64,000 nt of DNA from Coprinopsis marcescibilis (GCA_004369085.1 ML210146.1:1054001-1118000), one strand, 5' to 3'. Positions 1 through 11,430 are shown, counted from the first letter of the stretch. The notes: generated by a model from the sequence alone, not told the origin. Program-made: numbers and translations.

Positions 1-3000
1 GTTGCGGACGATGATGTTCACGGCAGCGTGACATGGTCTAGGGGTGTAAGGATGAACAAGGGTTGGGTCAGGGAAAGAACACAGGTGAACACACCCTTTG
101 TCAAAGTTGTGGATAATCTTATTCTCCTCAACGGTGGCAACTGTGGGATCAGTGTCGGCGTTCCACACACTTGTACGGATTCCTTCAACAAGTTCGGCCT
201 TTTCCCTCACAGTCTCGGCGTAGATACTCCGCTTAACCTTGGAATTCTCCAAATTGTAGATGATTTGGTCCAATGGACCATGGCAAGAGCCCAGCGGGAT
301 ACCGTATACCGTCATGTAGCCCTTTCGCTTTTCTCTTGGGATTTCCCAAAAAACGACGATGTCGACGCTCGCAGGGTTGTTCAGCGGGAATATACAGGCA
401 TGCGTCTCTTCCGGTATGTGGGGATGCTGCAACCTTTCGAGTTGTGACGCAAATCGTTGTTTTCCTGTTTGTATCAGGCCCCACAGACTGTCCGAATGTA
501 ATGATCGTCTCTAAAGACGCATCGATGAGTATGAAGTGCGACGAGAGAAGAAATGTGGTCAGCATTTACACTGATAGCGTGACTGCAAATCAAGTCAACT
601 TCTGGAGGTTCTAGGGATTCCGCCATTTTCCCTCGCAGAACATCGTCCAAATTCTTGACCAAGAAGTCCAGACATTCCTTCTTTCCGGATCCATCAAGCC
701 ATTGTTCCGAGCCGAGGATGAAGCTTGCTGATTGGAGAGGTGCTATGGAACTAGAGGTGAAATGAGAATCATTGCTATCAACAGAACCAAATTTCGTACG
801 TGTGTTGCGTGTCAACCCCTCTACATTTCCAGATAAGGCTGATCGTGGATATTTGGGTTATACAGATGGTGGAAGATGATGAAAGGGACGCGGATTCAAG
901 ACTCAAAGTGAATGCATGGTCACGGGACCGAGATGGTGTGGTAGAGACGGTGAAATCCAGGAGAGCTTGGACGTCGAACGTCCTCGAAAGCTGTGTACAA
1001 TGGAAAGGCTGGGACATTGACTGGTGTGCGGAAGGCCTGGCGTTTAATCACTAAGAGCGGTGTATGGGACAAATACTGACCTCGCGGAACACAATGGAAA
1101 TGAAGATTTCGTGAGTGCCTGGTCGCTCAGCGTGAACCAACGCTATTACGGTTATGCTTGAATCGGGTTCTAGTGGATTCCCAAGTTGGATTTGATGAGG
1201 ATCGGATGGTTTTAGAGAATTTCGCGATTTAACTATTTCGGAATCCGAGCTCGCTGAGATACCCTGTTAGCTAGGTCTGACGACACAAACCCAGATTAAC
1301 TTACTATAAATTGGTGCATCTTCTGAGCCAACCCACACTTCCTGCTCGCCGCCAGAGAGAAACCAAAGTTCGCCCACAGGCCGATCCCCAGTGTTAGTTA
1401 TCGAAATCTGCAATTCAAAGATTTCGCCTTGCTTGAAGACGAGCTCTCTGTCGTCAACAAACGCCACGGACACCTTATTCACTGCCTTCACAATGTTGAC
1501 CTTGAGAAGAACATCAGGAGCATATGTGGCATTCTGCCTCTGCTGCAAAGTGTCGTGAAGGCGGCGTCCAGTAGAGGCGAGTGACTCTGTAACTGGGAGG
1601 ATGTTTAGAAAGTCGTATCTGACATTGGAAACAATCAACGAGGCCGGCTGAAGGGTCTTTACGGCGATTGGCACCTAAAATGGCGGTATGAGCAAAGCCG
1701 CAAGGTGTGAGATATGTCGCCCACCGTTCGAGATTCCTTTGCGTTCAAGGTTAATTCACCGATAATGTCCACTTCCACCAACGATTGAATGGGAATTGGT
1801 TGATCACCTAAACCGTTGGCTTCCAATTCGACAGTCAAATTGGTGAGCTCGACATCAGTATCCAAAGGATTGCAGAGAGCTAGGTCTACCCAAAATGTTT
1901 CTAAATAGGAGGTGGTCAGTGTACTAGCAGGGCAACATGGCGTATAAGGTCTTACCACCAGCGGAAACCTTCTTCTCAGAGATTAGACCATCCTTCTTTC
2001 CCTGAGATCTCCAAAACGCGGTCCATTCACCATCCAAATTCTCCCAAGCTTCGGACTGGGAGGAGTTGTTGCTATCTGTAGTAAACCTGAGTTTGGATTG
2101 CTTTGGTTTACAAAGCTTGATTGGAATGGTGAGGTCAAGGGATTGAAGTTGCTCGGGCTCCGTTGTCGAAAGGTGCTGTAATGGGAAACGTAAGCCACTT
2201 TTGACGTTGATGAACCAGAGAACTTCGTTACTGCAAAAGCTACCCGAAAATCATCTAAAAATGTCTTGTCACGCGATGTGTCGTTGTCATCATCTTGAAA
2301 TCCTTCTAGTTGGGTCCGAGGTCGGACTGACTGACTATCCAACACCCTAAGCAGTCCTAGGAACATTTGTACAGCGTCTCCGACATGCCCAGTTGAATAC
2401 AACAAACGTGCTAAAAGATGCTGAGATATGCTCATTCGGCAGAAGTGAAGTGCATAACCTACCTAGCGGATGCTCAATGCCTGCTTTGATATCCACGGAC
2501 AATTCAGAGCTGGAGGGAGATCTGCCTTCCGAGTCCCAGAAAGAAGGCGAAAGTTCTTTTGGAGGTCTTATCTGATATAAGGCGTGTGCCTTCCGCAAAA
2601 AATGGACCGTCAAAGGTTTCTATAGTCATAGTTGAATTGTTCTCCATCTTAAGATCGCTAGATATCACTCACAAGGCCACATTTCTCCAACCTATTGGCT
2701 GCAGAGGCATACCAGAAGGCTGCCCTTCGATAAGATTTCTTCTTCGCAGCACTCAACAAAGCCGCATGCGCAAGCAAAAGAGCTGCTGGTGCTTCTTCTG
2801 CCTTGATTTCGCGAATCAGCGTTGGATCGTTCATGCATAAAGCTCAGTGGACTAACGTTGCCTGCCGCCCACACTAGCCACCTTTCGCCTTCTAGAGCAT
2901 CGCTTAAGAAGTCTGCCGGGGGTATCGATGCTTCCCATCGCACAGCATACAAAAGTGCACGAAGTTGGGCGTGGGGCGGAATCTCGTCGAGATGGGGATG

Positions 3001-4541
3001 TATGCTGAGCAATGCGTTGGAGGCATGCAATTGGAGGGCAGGCGAAGGTGACAAGAGGAGGGGGAGAACATCCTAGGAGATGGGATTAGAAATGAAGCAT
3101 AGGATTCGGGTGTATGCAAAACCCACCGAGCCTCCTTTGCTCTCCTTTCTAAGCGAGTCCCACACGCTAATAGCAAGTTTGAAGTCCCCAAGGATTGTGG
3201 CGAATTCAGCAAGGCGTCTAGGCTGAGCTAGAGGATTCAAACCACTGGTACCCTGGGACACCGATGCTGATCTAGCGGGGAGTGATGCTGTAGAAGCAGA
3301 GGAAGAGTGTCCAGGAGCGGGAGACGGTGATGGTGACCCAAACAGGCGGCGGGTGGATGAAAATAATCGGGATGGTAGACGCCTTGTGGATGAATACTGA
3401 AGAAGGGTTAGGCCAAATGAGGAATGCACATGAATACACGCACGGTTTCATTCCATTCTACGACGCACTTTTCCATCCAAGGAATCAGACTCATCACAAC
3501 AAATTCACGAGTGAATCGGGCAGTTGCTTGGATATCTTTTTCTTCTAACCTGACTGTGTTCAGTGCGTATGGATTGGAAGGTATACCGGGGATATTGGCT
3601 GTAGCAGGAGTCGGTGGTACCACATTGGATTGACGCCGGTTAAACGGTGATTCGGGCCCTGGGGGTGGTGGCAGTCTCGGCATAAGGGCGGGTACAGGCA
3701 CCGGAGGTGGAGGTGGAGAAGGGAGATTCAATGGAAGCATAAAAGCGTGCAAGCCATATTGCTTTTTCACGGCATTGAATAAGGCACCAGCTCTAGATAA
3801 AGCCGAGATTAGAATCCCCAAAAATATAGCTACCAAAAGGCTCACTCTTCATCAGATAGCGGGGAGTTCTTTGGGTGGACTATCAGGGTATAGCGCAGAA
3901 AGTTGGGGTCTACCCATCCAGGAAGCCGCGACGGTCGTGAATGTAGAGCTGTGATCGCTTGTAATGGGTTTGGCGCCATCGTTGACACAGCCAAAATGAC
4001 TGTCAGGAAGATCAGTGTGCATTCAGTATCTGTCGAAAGTCAGGATAGTTACCTGCGGCAGGATGATTCCAGCCTTCGTGTTTGTCTGGAACGAAATCGC
4101 CTTCAGCACATCTCCTCAGCTCATCCCACCATGGCGACTTTACGCGATCGTCCCCTGCCTTGTCACCCAACGATTCCGCCTCTTGCACCCACTTCTCACA
4201 CCGTTTGCCAATGCGAACGGCCATCCAATCCAAGGTGCGGACTGCGCGTTGTTCTTCAGGTTCGCGACATGCTTCCTCTACTTCGTTCAGGTCGGAGAAT
4301 CGCAAGGCGAATGAACTGTGCGGAACAGACACCAACGAAGTCGTCCTCGTTGTTACTTTGGAATGTGTTGAGTCACGGCCTACGAGTGGCGCAGATGTTA
4401 AATACCTTGAGGTAATGGCGAGAACGACTGCAGAATATGGGGCAGAGGAGGCAATGACGCTGATTCCAGCAGCTCCTCCAGATCTGGTGAAGGGAGAATG
4501 CAAATATGTGGGCTCAACGACGACGGTAGTGTTGGCGCCAT
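1..4541 (-). CDS. TRS85: TRAPP complex subunit Trs85/TRAPPC8 (3' end beyond window)
   Basis: Trs85 is the defining subunit of TRAPPIII, the exchange factor that activates the Rab Ypt1/Rab1 in autophagy and early secretory traffic. The ATG at 4541 opens an N-terminus reading [13 protein letters not shown], which joins through a 50-base intron to a segment reading [20 protein letters not shown]. This is followed by the [11 protein letters not shown] and HPAAGN stretch and then [15 protein letters not shown], all as in basidiomycete Trs85. A middle region with [20 protein letters not shown] and a C-terminal beta-rich region (for example [18 protein letters not shown]) follow. The last readable exon ends near [10 protein letters not shown] at the left edge, so the C-terminus is missing. 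At least ten short introns are needed. A Pro-rich insert lies near 3640-3720. The stop codon is outside the window. Family assignment is from sequence similarity recalled without a search, but several blocks agree. Confidence 0.88.
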
Positions 4542-4708
4542 GATGAGTTAGAAGCCGTCAGAGAGCTATCACGATATTTCAGGACCGCAGTATCACAGGC
4601 TGGAAGTGGTAGATGAGGAAGAATTGATGACGGTCATAAAGTTCAATGCCAGTGATTAATCAAACTATGCGAATGATTACATTTATGTAAACAAGCCCAT
4701 CTTGTGCC

Positions 4709-5528
4709 TTAGAACCAACCGCCACTTCCACCTCCATCGCCAAATCCCCCATTATCAAATCCTCCGCCATATCCCCCGTTGTCGAAGCCCCCGCCGTTAA
4801 ATCCACCACCAAAGTCGTCGTTCATCATTTCATTTTCTTGGTGGTCTTTAATTGCATCTTCCAAAAGCATGCCACCTGCAGCACCTGCGAGCATGGCGCC
4901 CAATCCATGATGGCGACGCCGACCAGAGCTTGCTGCTACCGGAGGAACTTCGTATTGAACTGGTGGGCGACTATATGCTGGGGCCTGAGAAGGCGGATAA
5001 TATTGCTGCTGGTTGTAGTACTGAGAGGCGGGGCCTACTGCAGGAGTCTAAATAGAGCCGTTAACAGGGATCCAAGCAACACTCTCAGTCGGCCTACCAT
5101 GGCATCCTGTCTCCTGTACGCGTCGCGTGCCTCTAATGAGGTCAGAGCCTTGTCCTTCAGCTTCTCCAAAAGTCCTTTTTTGTGGGGTGATCTCGCAGTG
5201 GCCATCGACGGCGAAGGCGCAGGCGTACTTGCATTTCCACCGTACGACCACCTTCTCGATATCTCTGGACCTCCCTGCGATGCCGCTAAATTCGAACCTC
5301 GTAACCAACCTCGTGCTTCTGGATGCTGGCTGAGATATGTCTCATCTTCGTACGGGTGGTACCATATCACTCTTGGGGGAGAAACTTGCGTGTCTACCTG
5401 CTTGACTGTCAATTCACTGAAACACCGAAGATCTACACGCTGCCCACATAGAAATTGCGCCCTGACTGCGGGTCATACTGTTCTGTCCAACCGGGTGGCA
5501 AAGGGACCGTATCGTATCTCGAGGTCAT
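4709..5528 (-). CDS. WW-domain protein with Gly-rich tail
   Basis: Small protein of about 220 residues. The ATG at 5528 gives MTSRYDTVPLPPGWTEQYD, the first half of a WW domain. An intron then follows, and the domain continues with VDTQVSPPRVIWYHPYEDE, so both signature aromatics and the Pro are present. WW domains bind proline-rich peptides. Next come a basic stretch (KKGLLEKLKDKA, EARDAYRRQD), a second intron of about 50 bases, a Tyr/Gln/Pro-rich part, a glycine-zipper-like stretch around GAMLAGAAGGMLLEDAI and a tail of Gly-Gly-Phe-type repeats ending GGWF. The role is not known to me. The combination of WW, glycine zipper and Gly-rich low complexity suggests a membrane-associated or self-assembling adaptor, which is inference. 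Its stop is 167 bases downstream, on the same strand, of the Trs85 start codon. Confidence 0.82.
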
Positions 5529-6031
5529 GGGAATTCTCTGTCCGGCTGGTCTCGACGTTTTAACAAATATACACATTCTGACCCCGGTGCGTCATTGCAT
5601 GGAGCAATGTAGTCTTAGTAGTTTTGTTTCACCTGCCGTGGGTCAACGCTTCAGCCCTATTCAGTGGAATCCATCGACATAGGTACTATTCCGGCCAAGA
5701 TACAGCACACGGCCAAAGAATTGCCATTGTGACGCAACGACGTTACAAGACCACGACCACTCGATGAATCTACATGGACATGCTAGAATCCACTAAAGTA
5801 AGCCACTGGAAAAGCCGGACATACCGCCTAGGTCGAAGCCTTAAGGATCTGTCTCACCGTCGGTCTCCCATCACCGCCCGAATGAGGACATGGGAGTGGG
5901 TTGAGTTCGTGATCTTTTTGGCACAATATATGGCGCGTGGGTCATTACTTGAACTATAGATTCTTGTAGATGGTAGTGTTTCAGAGTATTCAAGAGTCTC
6001 CTTGTGCCAACGAAAGAAAATCACCCTGAGG
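5529..6031. other. intergenic, about 500 bases
   Basis: Between the start of the WW-domain gene and the stop of the GW-rich gene, both on the minus strand. It should hold the WW-gene promoter and the GW-gene 3' untranslated region. I see no further gene, repeat or RNA in it. Confidence 0.5.
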
Positions 6032-6859
6032 TTACCATCGCGGTTGGGCATTGTCGTTAAATCTGCCTCTACCTCTACCTCTGCCTCTTCCGCGCCCCCG
6101 AGCGTTGCCTCGCGCATTCGACTTGACCTGCCAGCCGTCTTCGTTGTCCAGATTATTTGGCTTCCCCCACGCATTCAAACCATTTGCCGCTTTCCTAAGT
6201 TGCTTAGTACCCCCTCCATCTCCCTCACCAATATTCCATCCCCTCATCATCGCATCATTGAGATGATCAATGCCCCACTCATCTATCACATTACTGGGTT
6301 GCTCGGCACCCCATCCATTTCCCCAAGTATTTGCCTGTACTCCCCACCCGTTGTTTTCATCAGCCTTGTCTTGCTCGGGATTGGAGGCCTTGTGACGACT
6401 CCATCCGTTCCCCGAAGCCTTGTCCTCACAATCGCTGGGGCTCCAATACCAGCCAGACGCTTTCTTTTCCGCAATGGCTGCGTCCAGGAAAGCTTCAAGC
6501 TTCAACTCTTCTCCTCGATCCGCAGCTTCAATGCCCTGAAGCCAATAGGCGACCAGATCACCAATAAGTTCCTGATGAAGGTGTCCCTGGTAATCCATCA
6601 CCTCCTCCAAGGTTGACCGGCTAACACCTGCAGGAGGTTTGGCCCAATTTTGGGGATCTGGTTCCCACCAAGCGGAATTGTCGAGTGGACGATTGTCATT
6701 TGGCGAACTGGTAGCCCAGCCGTTGTTTGCGAAGGTGTCTGGCTCATGAGACTTGCCAACTCTCTGCCCTTTCGACTGATTACTGCGCTTCGAATGTTGG
6801 CGCGGTGCCCTCCACCCGCGAGCGTCAGACTGCCCTGCCGGTGCTGAGGGGGTGGCCAT
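6032..6859 (-). CDS. Trp-rich GW/WG-repeat protein with RG-rich C-terminus
   Basis: Uninterrupted frame of 275 residues starting at an ATG at 6859. It contains 17 Trp (about 6%), most in GW or WG pairs set in Asn/Gly/Ser/Asp-rich, apparently disordered sequence. Examples are RGW at 15-16, NGW at 47-48, and later NGWS, NGWGV, TWGNGWG, EWGI, RGWN, AWGK and DGWQ. One helical block of about 50 residues (STLEEVMDYQGHLHQEL to AAIAEKK) interrupts the repeats. The C-terminus is an uninterrupted RG dipeptide run followed by NDNAQPRW. GW/WG pairs in disordered chains are the known docking motif for Argonaute proteins, and RG tails commonly bind RNA. A link to RNA silencing or P-bodies is therefore plausible but inferred. 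I do not recognise an orthologue. It is a rare intron-free gene in this intron-rich window. Confidence 0.8.
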   Translation of the reverse strand: MATPSAPAGQSDARGWRAPRQHSKRSNQSKGQRVGKSHEPDTFANNGWATSSPNDNRPLDNSAWWEPDPQNWAKPPAGVSRSTLEEVMDYQGHLHQELIGDLVAYWLQGIEAADRGEELKLEAFLDAAIAEKKASGWYWSPSDCEDKASGNGWSRHKASNPEQDKADENNGWGVQANTWGNGWGAEQPSNVIDEWGIDHLNDAMMRGWNIGEGDGGGTKQLRKAANGLNAWGKPNNLDNEDGWQVKSNARGNARGRGRGRGRGRGRFNDNAQPRW

Positions 6860-7366
6860 GGATAGGGGTCTGTTCGTGGTCGTGGTTGGAGTGTTCTTTC
6901 GGTCTGCCTCGACAGTGATATGGATACTAACCGTTCACCTGTGTTGCTCGTCGACAAGTTATGATGCAGTTCGCGATAGTCGTTGGATGGGCCAGGATGA
7001 TGGATGTGTCGCACAGGTGTTCATGGACTGTTCATCACCGGTGGATACTTCTGGAACCAGCCCGTGGGTGCAAGGGAAGCAACGCTTGAAACGTGTGACG
7101 GCGGTTTATGCTGCGCCTGGTCAACCGTGATAGTGGTTCATAATCAACCACAGACCACCGGAATTAGCGCGCAAGCAGTATGTGGCCAGTAGCTCAGAGG
7201 GACAATGAATTTGAATGAAAATGGCAGCCTTTGATCGGAAAATCCCGATCAACCTTCTTCCGTTTTCCCCTTTAATTTGATAGCAATCCTTCAGCTTTCG
7301 CGGTTCACAAATTTCCTTATTCTCAACTCTCCAGTAACCAGACCATAATTAATATTGGCTATGCGA
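6860..7366. other. intergenic, about 500 bases
   Basis: Upstream region of the GW-rich gene and 3' flank of the LCCL gene. It contains an 8-base-arm inverted repeat at 7231-7252 (listed separately). I see no other gene or RNA. Confidence 0.5.
7231..7252. repeat. perfect inverted repeat with CGG-N6-CCG core
   Basis: Arms TTGATCGG and CCGATCAA are exact reverse complements around a 6-base spacer. The inner half-sites form CGG-N6-CCG, the spacing bound by some fungal Zn2Cys6 dimers such as Ppr1. It lies about 370 bases upstream of the GW-protein start. It could instead be a chance palindrome or a small RNA hairpin. Confidence 0.45.
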
Positions 7367-9457
7367 CTAGTATGAAGACCCAGGCAGGGGATCTATCCAT
7401 GTCCCGTTCGGCCACAGGGTCGCACCCTTGGTATAATCTCCAACCCCGCTATCCGACTTGTACTGCGAAATACTGTCAGTAAGCATAACTGACAAGTCCA
7501 GATCGAGTACTCACTGCAATGCGGAAGAAATGCGGCAAATCAGGATCAAGTGCCGCTAAAGAGAAGTTAAGTGCGTCGCCCGCGTAGCGCTCAACATCGT
7601 CAATCAGAAACGAAAACCCTGTCCAGAAATCGTTCGCAGGTATGGGCGCCCACGATACGGTCTGGTTAGCGAGCGGAATAGTGGTATTGTATGTCAATGA
7701 ATTGGTAAGGAATGTGGGGATCCCAGAGCCAGAGACGGCATCGGCACGGAGCTGTAAAGTATTCGTCGGTTTGGTTTTACCTAAGACATAAAGAAAGGGA
7801 CTTACGCTGCTCACGGTCTGCACAATACCCGCAAAGCCCCATCTTGCAACACCGTGCAAGAATAGGCCGAGTAAAAGGCCTTGGAAGATTGCAGAAGGGC
7901 GAGTGGGAAAAGCCGTCCCAGGAAATAGGAACATGGGGTAGATGTAATGGTGCAGGCGGAGTGATAGGCCGGGTAAAAGACCCAATCCTAACAAAACTAG
8001 ACCACCTAGAGCATACCATCGAGCGTAGAAGAATAGCCAACCGGTTTTTCGCATAATGCGAAGTTGGTTTATGGCACACGCGATTACGACGAGGAGTAGG
8101 ATTATGAATGTGGCCAAGCTTCCGGGCCGTGCGCCGATGTCTGCAGCGGTCAGACGAGTAAGAGGGAGTTTACCGAGGGTACTGGGGTTGAGAATTCCGA
8201 CCCAAAATGAAAGCAGGTAAAGGATTGTGGTCTCGAATGGTGCGGCACTGAGCAACGCGGGAAGCGTGTAGCGGAACGCGAACCTCCAAAAGGCATACGC
8301 GATATATAAGGCGGGTAGAAACAAGCTAAATAGTCGTTCGATGCTTGGCGCTTGACCGACCGGGTCTGAGACCAGACCAATGTGCCAAAAGCCGATGCAC
8401 ACCAGCGACCAGAAGGCAATTATTGGCCTGGGGGAGAAAAGGAGAAATATTGCCGCGGTAACCAGTGCATTCAAGGCCAGACCCTCGTTACGCAGGTCGG
8501 AGCATTGTTTAAAGGAACTTTCTTTGGTGAATCGGTAGGCAAGGGGAAAGATGGAGGGAAATCCTATTGATTGCAACCCGTTGGCTGCTCGAGGGGTAAA
8601 GTCGACGAAGTCCGGCACCAGGTGAAGCCGCGCGCAACCGCCCTTTTCATTTGTCATAACCCCCCTATGGTGAACAGGAAATAAGAACTCGAAACTGAAC
8701 ACAACACAAAGCAGCACGTACGCTTGGATTGCAGCGGAGCAAATGAAGCTATCCGCTCTGTATGTAATATTTGGATCACCACCACCAATAAGCAAAGGCA
8801 CGAATGAAACCTCTTCAGCCCCTACGGTCCGAGGATTCTGCAATATACCGCTCTGGCAACCAGGAGGGCACCGAAAATCGAAAGTCTCCGAGGTATTCAT
8901 GGGCAGGCAGTCTTGTCCATCGAGGCCGCATTGACTGTTTGCCGCCCAGAATGTTCCAACGCAGCCCCATGAGGCTTCCGGGGGGATCATGTAGGCCTGC
9001 GCACGGGCTAAAAAGGCCATGCCAACGATGTAGCCAATTGTGAGGATTGCGAATAGCCATAGCTTCCTGAGCGGTCGTGTGCGTTTGAGAATGGTACTTT
9101 CTATAGGCAGATAGATCCTCTTTCCGCGAATTGTCCAGTCGATGTCTAGCAACGGTGTAATAGCTGTTTGGTCTGACCGTTAGTCGGAGGTCGAGATCAG
9201 GAGAAGTGGATAAACTCACGAGATAAATCAACTTTGGGTCGTGGACCACGCAGCCATAGTGCAACTCGAGAGATACGAGAGTAGACTTGAGGATGTGAGA
9301 CGGAGAAAGAGTCGAATCTTTGGAAAATCCAGGTCCTAGCAGGACCTCTCCGACGATGGGATTGCAGACCAGCCTCAGGGTCCCCAACGACGGTTTCGTT
9401 TGATGCGGTCTGGCTGGTGTCTAACAAAGAGGATTGCTGGCTTTCTGGCTTGGACAT
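7367..9457 (-). CDS. LCCL-domain multi-pass membrane protein
   Basis: Protein of about 640 residues. The ATG at 9457 starts a cytosolic Ser/Gln-rich N-terminus. An intron after VDLS joins to PITPLLDIDWTIRG. A first membrane segment (LWLFAILTIGYIVGMAFLA) is followed by an LCCL module with its conserved Cys pattern: WGCVG, CGLDGQDC and FRCPPGC. Another seven or eight hydrophobic segments follow, then a luminal or extracellular tail with several N-glycosylation sequons. The last intron (donor after FRIA) leads to a short exon ending TWIDPLPGSSY and a stop at 7367. A further 54-base stretch at 7752-7805 looks like an intron that keeps the frame open. LCCL domains occur in secreted and surface proteins. 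The role of the fungal membrane form is unknown to me. Confidence 0.85.
7752..7805 (-). other. probable in-frame stop-free intron in the LCCL gene
   Basis: A 54-base stretch with GTAAGT donor and TTTACAG acceptor, a multiple of three without a stop. Removing it joins QTVSS to LRADAVSGSG. Either form keeps the frame, so retention would add 18 residues. Confidence 0.55.
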
Positions 9458-9713
9458 GGCGCTACGGTCCCTCCAGCTGTTCGCAGAACTAGTGGAAGGG
9501 ATTCAAGAAAGATCAAAGATCATGGATGGTGGTAGGTAATAGCGGAGGAGAACGTCCGTGTGCGATCGAACGGCCTCAAAACCTGTCCACATCAAAACCT
9601 TGGCAATGAATATATCGTCGTGTCTTCGACTTCAAAATGTACAGTGCATAAGATACAAAATGGGTTGTTGCTAGTTGTTACATATATTTTAACTACATAT
9701 TAAATTGAACGTT

Positions 9714-10445
9714 TTAACCATCAAGAGGACCGACTAGATAATAACCGTGTAAGAACGGGGTATGTGGTAATTGCGTTCATAAACTCACGGTAGTCGTACA
9801 CCAAAGGCGCCTCGATATCTTCCCCTTTCGGTCCAGTGAACTTGACGCGTCTGACATAGCGCCTTTCGCCATTGATATCTTGAATACCCCACGCCTAGTA
9901 TGTTCGGCTTGAGTATTTTGTATAATTACAACGATGGAAAGGCTCACCTGGTTGGCAATCCAGGTGGTGCCGCTCTTGGGCGTATCACTCTGGGTGTATG
10001 ATTGGATGAGGCCGTGTTCGATGGTATCAGCAGTCCAGCCGTTCTTCAAGAAATCGATGTCGAGCTCTGCCTCCTTGACACGCCGGGATTGTTGAATCAT
10101 GGCACCAAAGACATGGTCCTCTGCCGCCGTCTCTTCCCACGAGAGAATGCGGCTTTCACTGGTGCCAGGAATACCACCAGTGATAGTTTGGTCAATGTTA
10201 ATACGCTCGAGACCATCGTCGCCTTTGCTGTGTTTGACGTGCAAGGTGATGGTACCGATGCTAATCGCTTTCCTCTTCAACCAGCCAACACCTTGCAAAG
10301 ACAGGATGGTATCGGTGCGGGGGTCTGTCAGGGACCTGTTCTAAAACGAGATTCTAGCGACTGCGATCGACAGGTAACCACGAGAGCTTACCAAAGTGAA
10401 CTTTCCCGAGAGGTTCAAGGTGGTCAATTCAGCTGGGACGGCCAT
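9714..10445 (-). CDS. conserved small fungal protein, function unknown
   Basis: About 190 residues. Exon 1 (MAVPAELTTLNLSGKFTL) joins through a 51-base intron to a segment reading NRSLTDPRTDTIL and LQGVGWLKRKA. This continues into alternating beta-rich sequence (TITLHVKHSKGDDG, INIDQTITGGIPGT, DHVFGAMIQQSRRVK, SGTTWIANQAWG). A last intron (donor after YDY) joins to LGPLDG and a stop at 9714. The pattern, with a short opening strand, GW motif, repeated amphipathic strands and a late WG motif, resembles a small calycin/lipocalin-like beta barrel. That fold is an inference from the pattern only. It has no signal peptide or membrane segment, so it is probably cytosolic. It lies 256 bases upstream of the LCCL gene in tandem orientation. 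Confidence 0.75.
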
Positions 10446-10659
10446 GTTCGATAGGATGAAAAGATGGTTTAGAATGAGTATTCTAGGCAGATTGCGGGGG
10501 GAAGTGGTTGTTTTGAAGGCAGCGCAAATATCACATGGAGAAGTATAATAGGTGCGGATCATGCCCATAACGACGTCTGGAGGTGTGGAAAGCCAACCGT
10601 GATTCGAAATATGCAATTCGGCGGGCGAAAACACGTCGACACGAGGTTGTCAAGGGTTG

Positions 10660-11304
10660 TCAAGCCTGCTTGGGTGCAAATATAGTAGCAACTCTCCAAG
10701 GTGCATCCTTGCCGCGCTCCCAAGCATTAGGACCACGAGATGCGTCTCCTCCAAATTCGACCATAATCCCATCCCCTGACCATTCGCACCAGATGCCAAT
10801 CGATCCAGAAGACGGCCCCGCACCCCCGCCTTTCCGATCAGGTTCCCCCATCGCTTGGACAAAGTCTTTACCCGTCATATCCTCTGATAGAGTGATGGTT
10901 GAAGGACGCGTAAGCACGTTCCCGTCTTTGTCTTTCACGTTGGGGGCGAGGTTGAGGACCAAAGGTACTGGGAATGCGACGAAGGCAGCCTCAGAACGCG
11001 ATGAAGCAGACTTTGTGGCATCCTTGGACTCGGGAGTGTTGTATACGTCGAGACTGTCCAACGCTAGATTGTCCAACGAGAGTTCTCCATACTTGACTCC
11101 TGTTTTTGGCTTGTACCCCTTGCCGGGAGCATAGAGGAAGCTGATGCCCAGGGAATAGTAGTTAAAGTAGACTGCATCCGGATAGGATTTAACGTCTGGA
11201 TCAGGTAGCAATTTGCCATTGTCCAAAGATGATAAGAAGTCGGAAAGTGCTGGCGATGTGGGAGGAAGACCGAATAGCTGGTGAACAGAGGTGGAGGAGG
11301 ACAT
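10660..11304 (-). CDS. conserved fungal protein of unknown function
   Basis: Single uninterrupted frame of 214 residues from an ATG at 11304 (MSSSTSVHQLFGL) to TGA at 10660. Features visible are SYPDAVYFNYYSLGISFLY near residues 40-60, an acidic Ser-rich middle (TPESKDATKSASSRSE), then FVQAMGEPDRKGGG and WCEWSGDGIMVEFGG near the end. The layout suggests a compact globular protein of about 200 residues in which a short substrate-like sequence (YFNYYSLG) is checked against a WCEW/GIMVEFG block. I do not recognise a named family. It has no signal peptide. The start lies 126 bases from the seipin start on the other strand, so the two share a compact bidirectional promoter. Confidence 0.75.
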   Translation of the reverse strand: MSSSTSVHQLFGLPPTSPALSDFLSSLDNGKLLPDPDVKSYPDAVYFNYYSLGISFLYAPGKGYKPKTGVKYGELSLDNLALDSLDVYNTPESKDATKSASSRSEAAFVAFPVPLVLNLAPNVKDKDGNVLTRPSTITLSEDMTGKDFVQAMGEPDRKGGGAGPSSGSIGIWCEWSGDGIMVEFGGDASRGPNAWERGKDAPWRVATIFAPKQA

Positions 11305-11430
11305 TGTGGTAAAAGCCAAGGCGGACTCGCCATCATGTGATTGTCAGGACGACTCCCAACAAGCGTCACAGGCTGCACAGTGGCAAGCGCCTGGCCAGCT
11401 CAAAACATTCCAAGTTCTCGACAACACCAG

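Noticed and set aside
778..870. Coding reading of the minus strand through [14 protein letters not shown] in the Trs85 gene
   Set aside because: A better join skips it: a donor after FTL and an acceptor before [12 protein letters not shown] gives family-like sequence, so this stretch is probably intron.
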